From Ancylostoma caninum (Eukaryota > Nematoda > Chromadorea > Rhabditida > Ancylostomatidae): a stretch of DNA of 64,000 nt. How positions within the stretch are numbered: the first letter of the stretch is position 1; each line of letters starts with the position of its first letter. The notes beneath the pieces are model-generated. The model was given only the letters and a program-made list of their open reading frames with translations. It was not told the DNA's origin and made no database searches. Made by a program: the position numbers and the translations under genes. The stretch spans positions 248,001-312,000 of the forward strand of contig JBAJFG010000264.1 in the NCBI GenBank assembly GCA_037903475.1, written 5' to 3'. This document shows positions 62,408 through 64,000 of this stretch, one piece after another.

Positions 62408-64000
62408 TCATTCGCGGGGGGGGGGAGAAATCCGAAATTCGGAAGGTCTCAGATTTAACTCATCTCGGAGAATTTGAAAACCCATAACGAGATCAGCCTC
62501 CACTCTCCTGTAGTATACCGTTTGCAGACCTAAGACTTCTAACCTAGCCTTATGGCTCGGCAGAGATTCCGGATAATGTTTATTTGGAAACGCGCGGCAA
62601 TATAAAATTCTAGCAAAGGTTTTCTGAATTTTTTCAAGTTTCCGGATGCCTTTTTTCAAACAAGGGGTCCATAACTGACTCCCATATCCCAGCTCTGACA
62701 AGACGTATGCTTTGTATGCTTTCAACAGGATATCGATTTCTGAGGAGTGTAAATTTTTCAGTATGAGTGCATGAGGTGTCTAGCTTTAGCAGCTACTACT
62801 TCAGCATGATGAGAATATTTTAGGGAGCTGTCGAGGATAATGCCTAAATCACGAACTTCTCTTCTAAGCGAATTAGCGTAATCGTAATCTTTTTTTCCAT
62901 AGAGCAGGTACCTTCCTTGTGATGAGCGATGTATTAAAAATAGGTAACAGCGTAGAGAGAGGTGATCAGCGAGTATTTTGAAGAAAAACGGTGGAACATG
63001 GTCGGATGTGAGCGAAAATGAGCCTTTGGAAGCTCTAAGATATTTATGGATGTCGTTATATGAAATACGTGGAAGTGGACACTCTGCGAAGGACACAGTT
63101 TCAACTTTGGGACTTGAGGTGCTGGCACTATTGAAGACACTTGAGAAATATTTGGCAAGTGCACTGGCTTTGTCCGAAGCATTCGAGAACTTGTGGCCAA
63201 AACTGTCTTCAAGCGTAGGAGCACACTTTTCATTGGAAATGGGTATTTTCAAGTCCGTGAACAATTTCCTCTTGTTATTTTCATTAGCCATCCTTCGCTC
63301 TTTGTAGCCCAAAAAACGTTTCAAATGATAACTAAGTTTTTGGCAAACACTTTTGCATCTTTCGTTCCACAAAGGATTAGCTATATCACGAAACAGCCTG
63401 CTCTTCCGGCTGATAAGATTTTAAATATGAGGCGGATAACGGCTGAGGGAGTGATTGGACTCCCTAAGGGGAACGAAACGGCTAACGAGTTCATGAAGGA
63501 GATCGGTGGAACGCGCACAAATATCATCTATATCTACATATTCGGAAAAGAGTGCAATCCATTCAGTTGCGGAAAGTTCAGTTTTGATACTGTCGAAATC
63601 CGCTCTGCGAAAGTCCAGATATTTACTTGCTCTTTGCCTTGGGCTATTCATAGATATTGAGAACATAATAATGTTGTGATCAGTATTTCCAAGAGGTGGG
63701 AGCGTTTCCTTGAACGAAAGAATTTCTGAAGCAGTCATTATAATGTCAGCGTCACCGAACCATGAGTGGGCGATAAGACGAGTTGTCGAAGCCCCAATGA
63801 GTTGAAGAAATCGAGGGATTTTGTAGAAGAAGATTCTCGAGATTTCATGCTTATGCAGTCGACACACCAAAGTTCAATTCTCCGAGAATAGTTACATCAT
63901 AAGCCACTGAGGACGAGTCTTCTAATACAGGAATCAGTTCGGCATCTTCGAAAGCTCTACCAGCAGGAGGTCTGTAAACTAGGATGAATCTATGTCGCTG
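62408..64000 (-). pseudogene. LINE (CR1/Jockey-like), RT palm deleted, runs off the window
   Basis: The minus-strand order begins at the window edge with an endonuclease piece (FILVYRPPAG, VTILGELNFG), then a stop and frameshift. LGNTDHNIIMFSI (about 63750) ends the endonuclease. The linker and RT fingers follow (KASALAKYFSSVFNS; SLTSDHVPPFFFKIL). The sequence then jumps from LADHLS to YDYANSLRREVRDLGIILDS. The last piece belongs after the catalytic motif, so the palm with YxDD is missing. A 3' piece follows in another frame (LSELGYGSQLWTPCLKKGIR). Both the deletion and frameshifts make it dead. The 5' end is outside the window. Confidence 0.82.

Overview
This is a eukaryotic, nematode-type genomic window made almost entirely of transposable elements and their debris; I find no confident intact host gene. 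The pointers to a nematode are short introns ending in T-rich TTTTAG acceptors, several mariner families, Penelope-like elements (PLEs) with hammerhead ribozymes, and dense short palindromic repeats. A strongylid (hookworm-like) worm is my guess, from the general look only. Most open frames longer than 60 codons are chance frames inside repeats.

Layout. 1-1800: a 60-bp tandem repeat (R1) interrupted by a terminal-inverted-repeat (TIR) element (R2). 2640-3360: a dead LINE. 3545-22554: one LTR retrotransposon with near-identical 550/546-bp LTRs, TG...CA ends and a 4-bp AGTG target duplication. Its sense strand runs ORF-A exon, internal promoter, gag, envelope-like glycoprotein, protease, reverse transcriptase (RT), RNase H, integrase. 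Its antisense strand carries two paralogous two-exon genes for small EGF-like membrane proteins. A head-to-head pair of PLEs is nested at 16336-21298, and a triple zinc-knuckle exon lies just before the 3' LTR. 22559-35430: diverged repeats, another R2 with a nested MITE, two fold-back elements with 26-bp internal repeats, and a minisatellite. 35519-41680: a palindromic complex with three copies of one exon-intron-exon repeat. 42517-48719: two dead mariners and a third R2. 49080-53228: a full-length but dead PLE of a second family, itself hit by two smaller elements. 53640-54365: another R1 array. 55306-58760: remnants of further PLEs with hammerhead motifs. 59155-59860: TTCGAA-rich DNA. 60667-61567: a third mariner. 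62408-64000: a LINE that runs off the window.

The most unusual object is the LTR element. An envelope-like protein (signal peptide, furin-type site, mucin-like segment, transmembrane helix) lies between gag and protease, and its C-terminal part is in frame with protease. The two antisense genes share an EGF-like domain, an intron placed inside the transmembrane helix, and a basic cytosolic flank. The sense polyprotein probably began as one long frame and is now broken by indels, stops and a (TA)34 expansion at the RT catalytic motif. Integrase, RNase H and one antisense gene remain open, and the LTRs are about 98% alike, so the insertion is fairly young.

All family assignments come from motifs read by eye. 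No database search was run.
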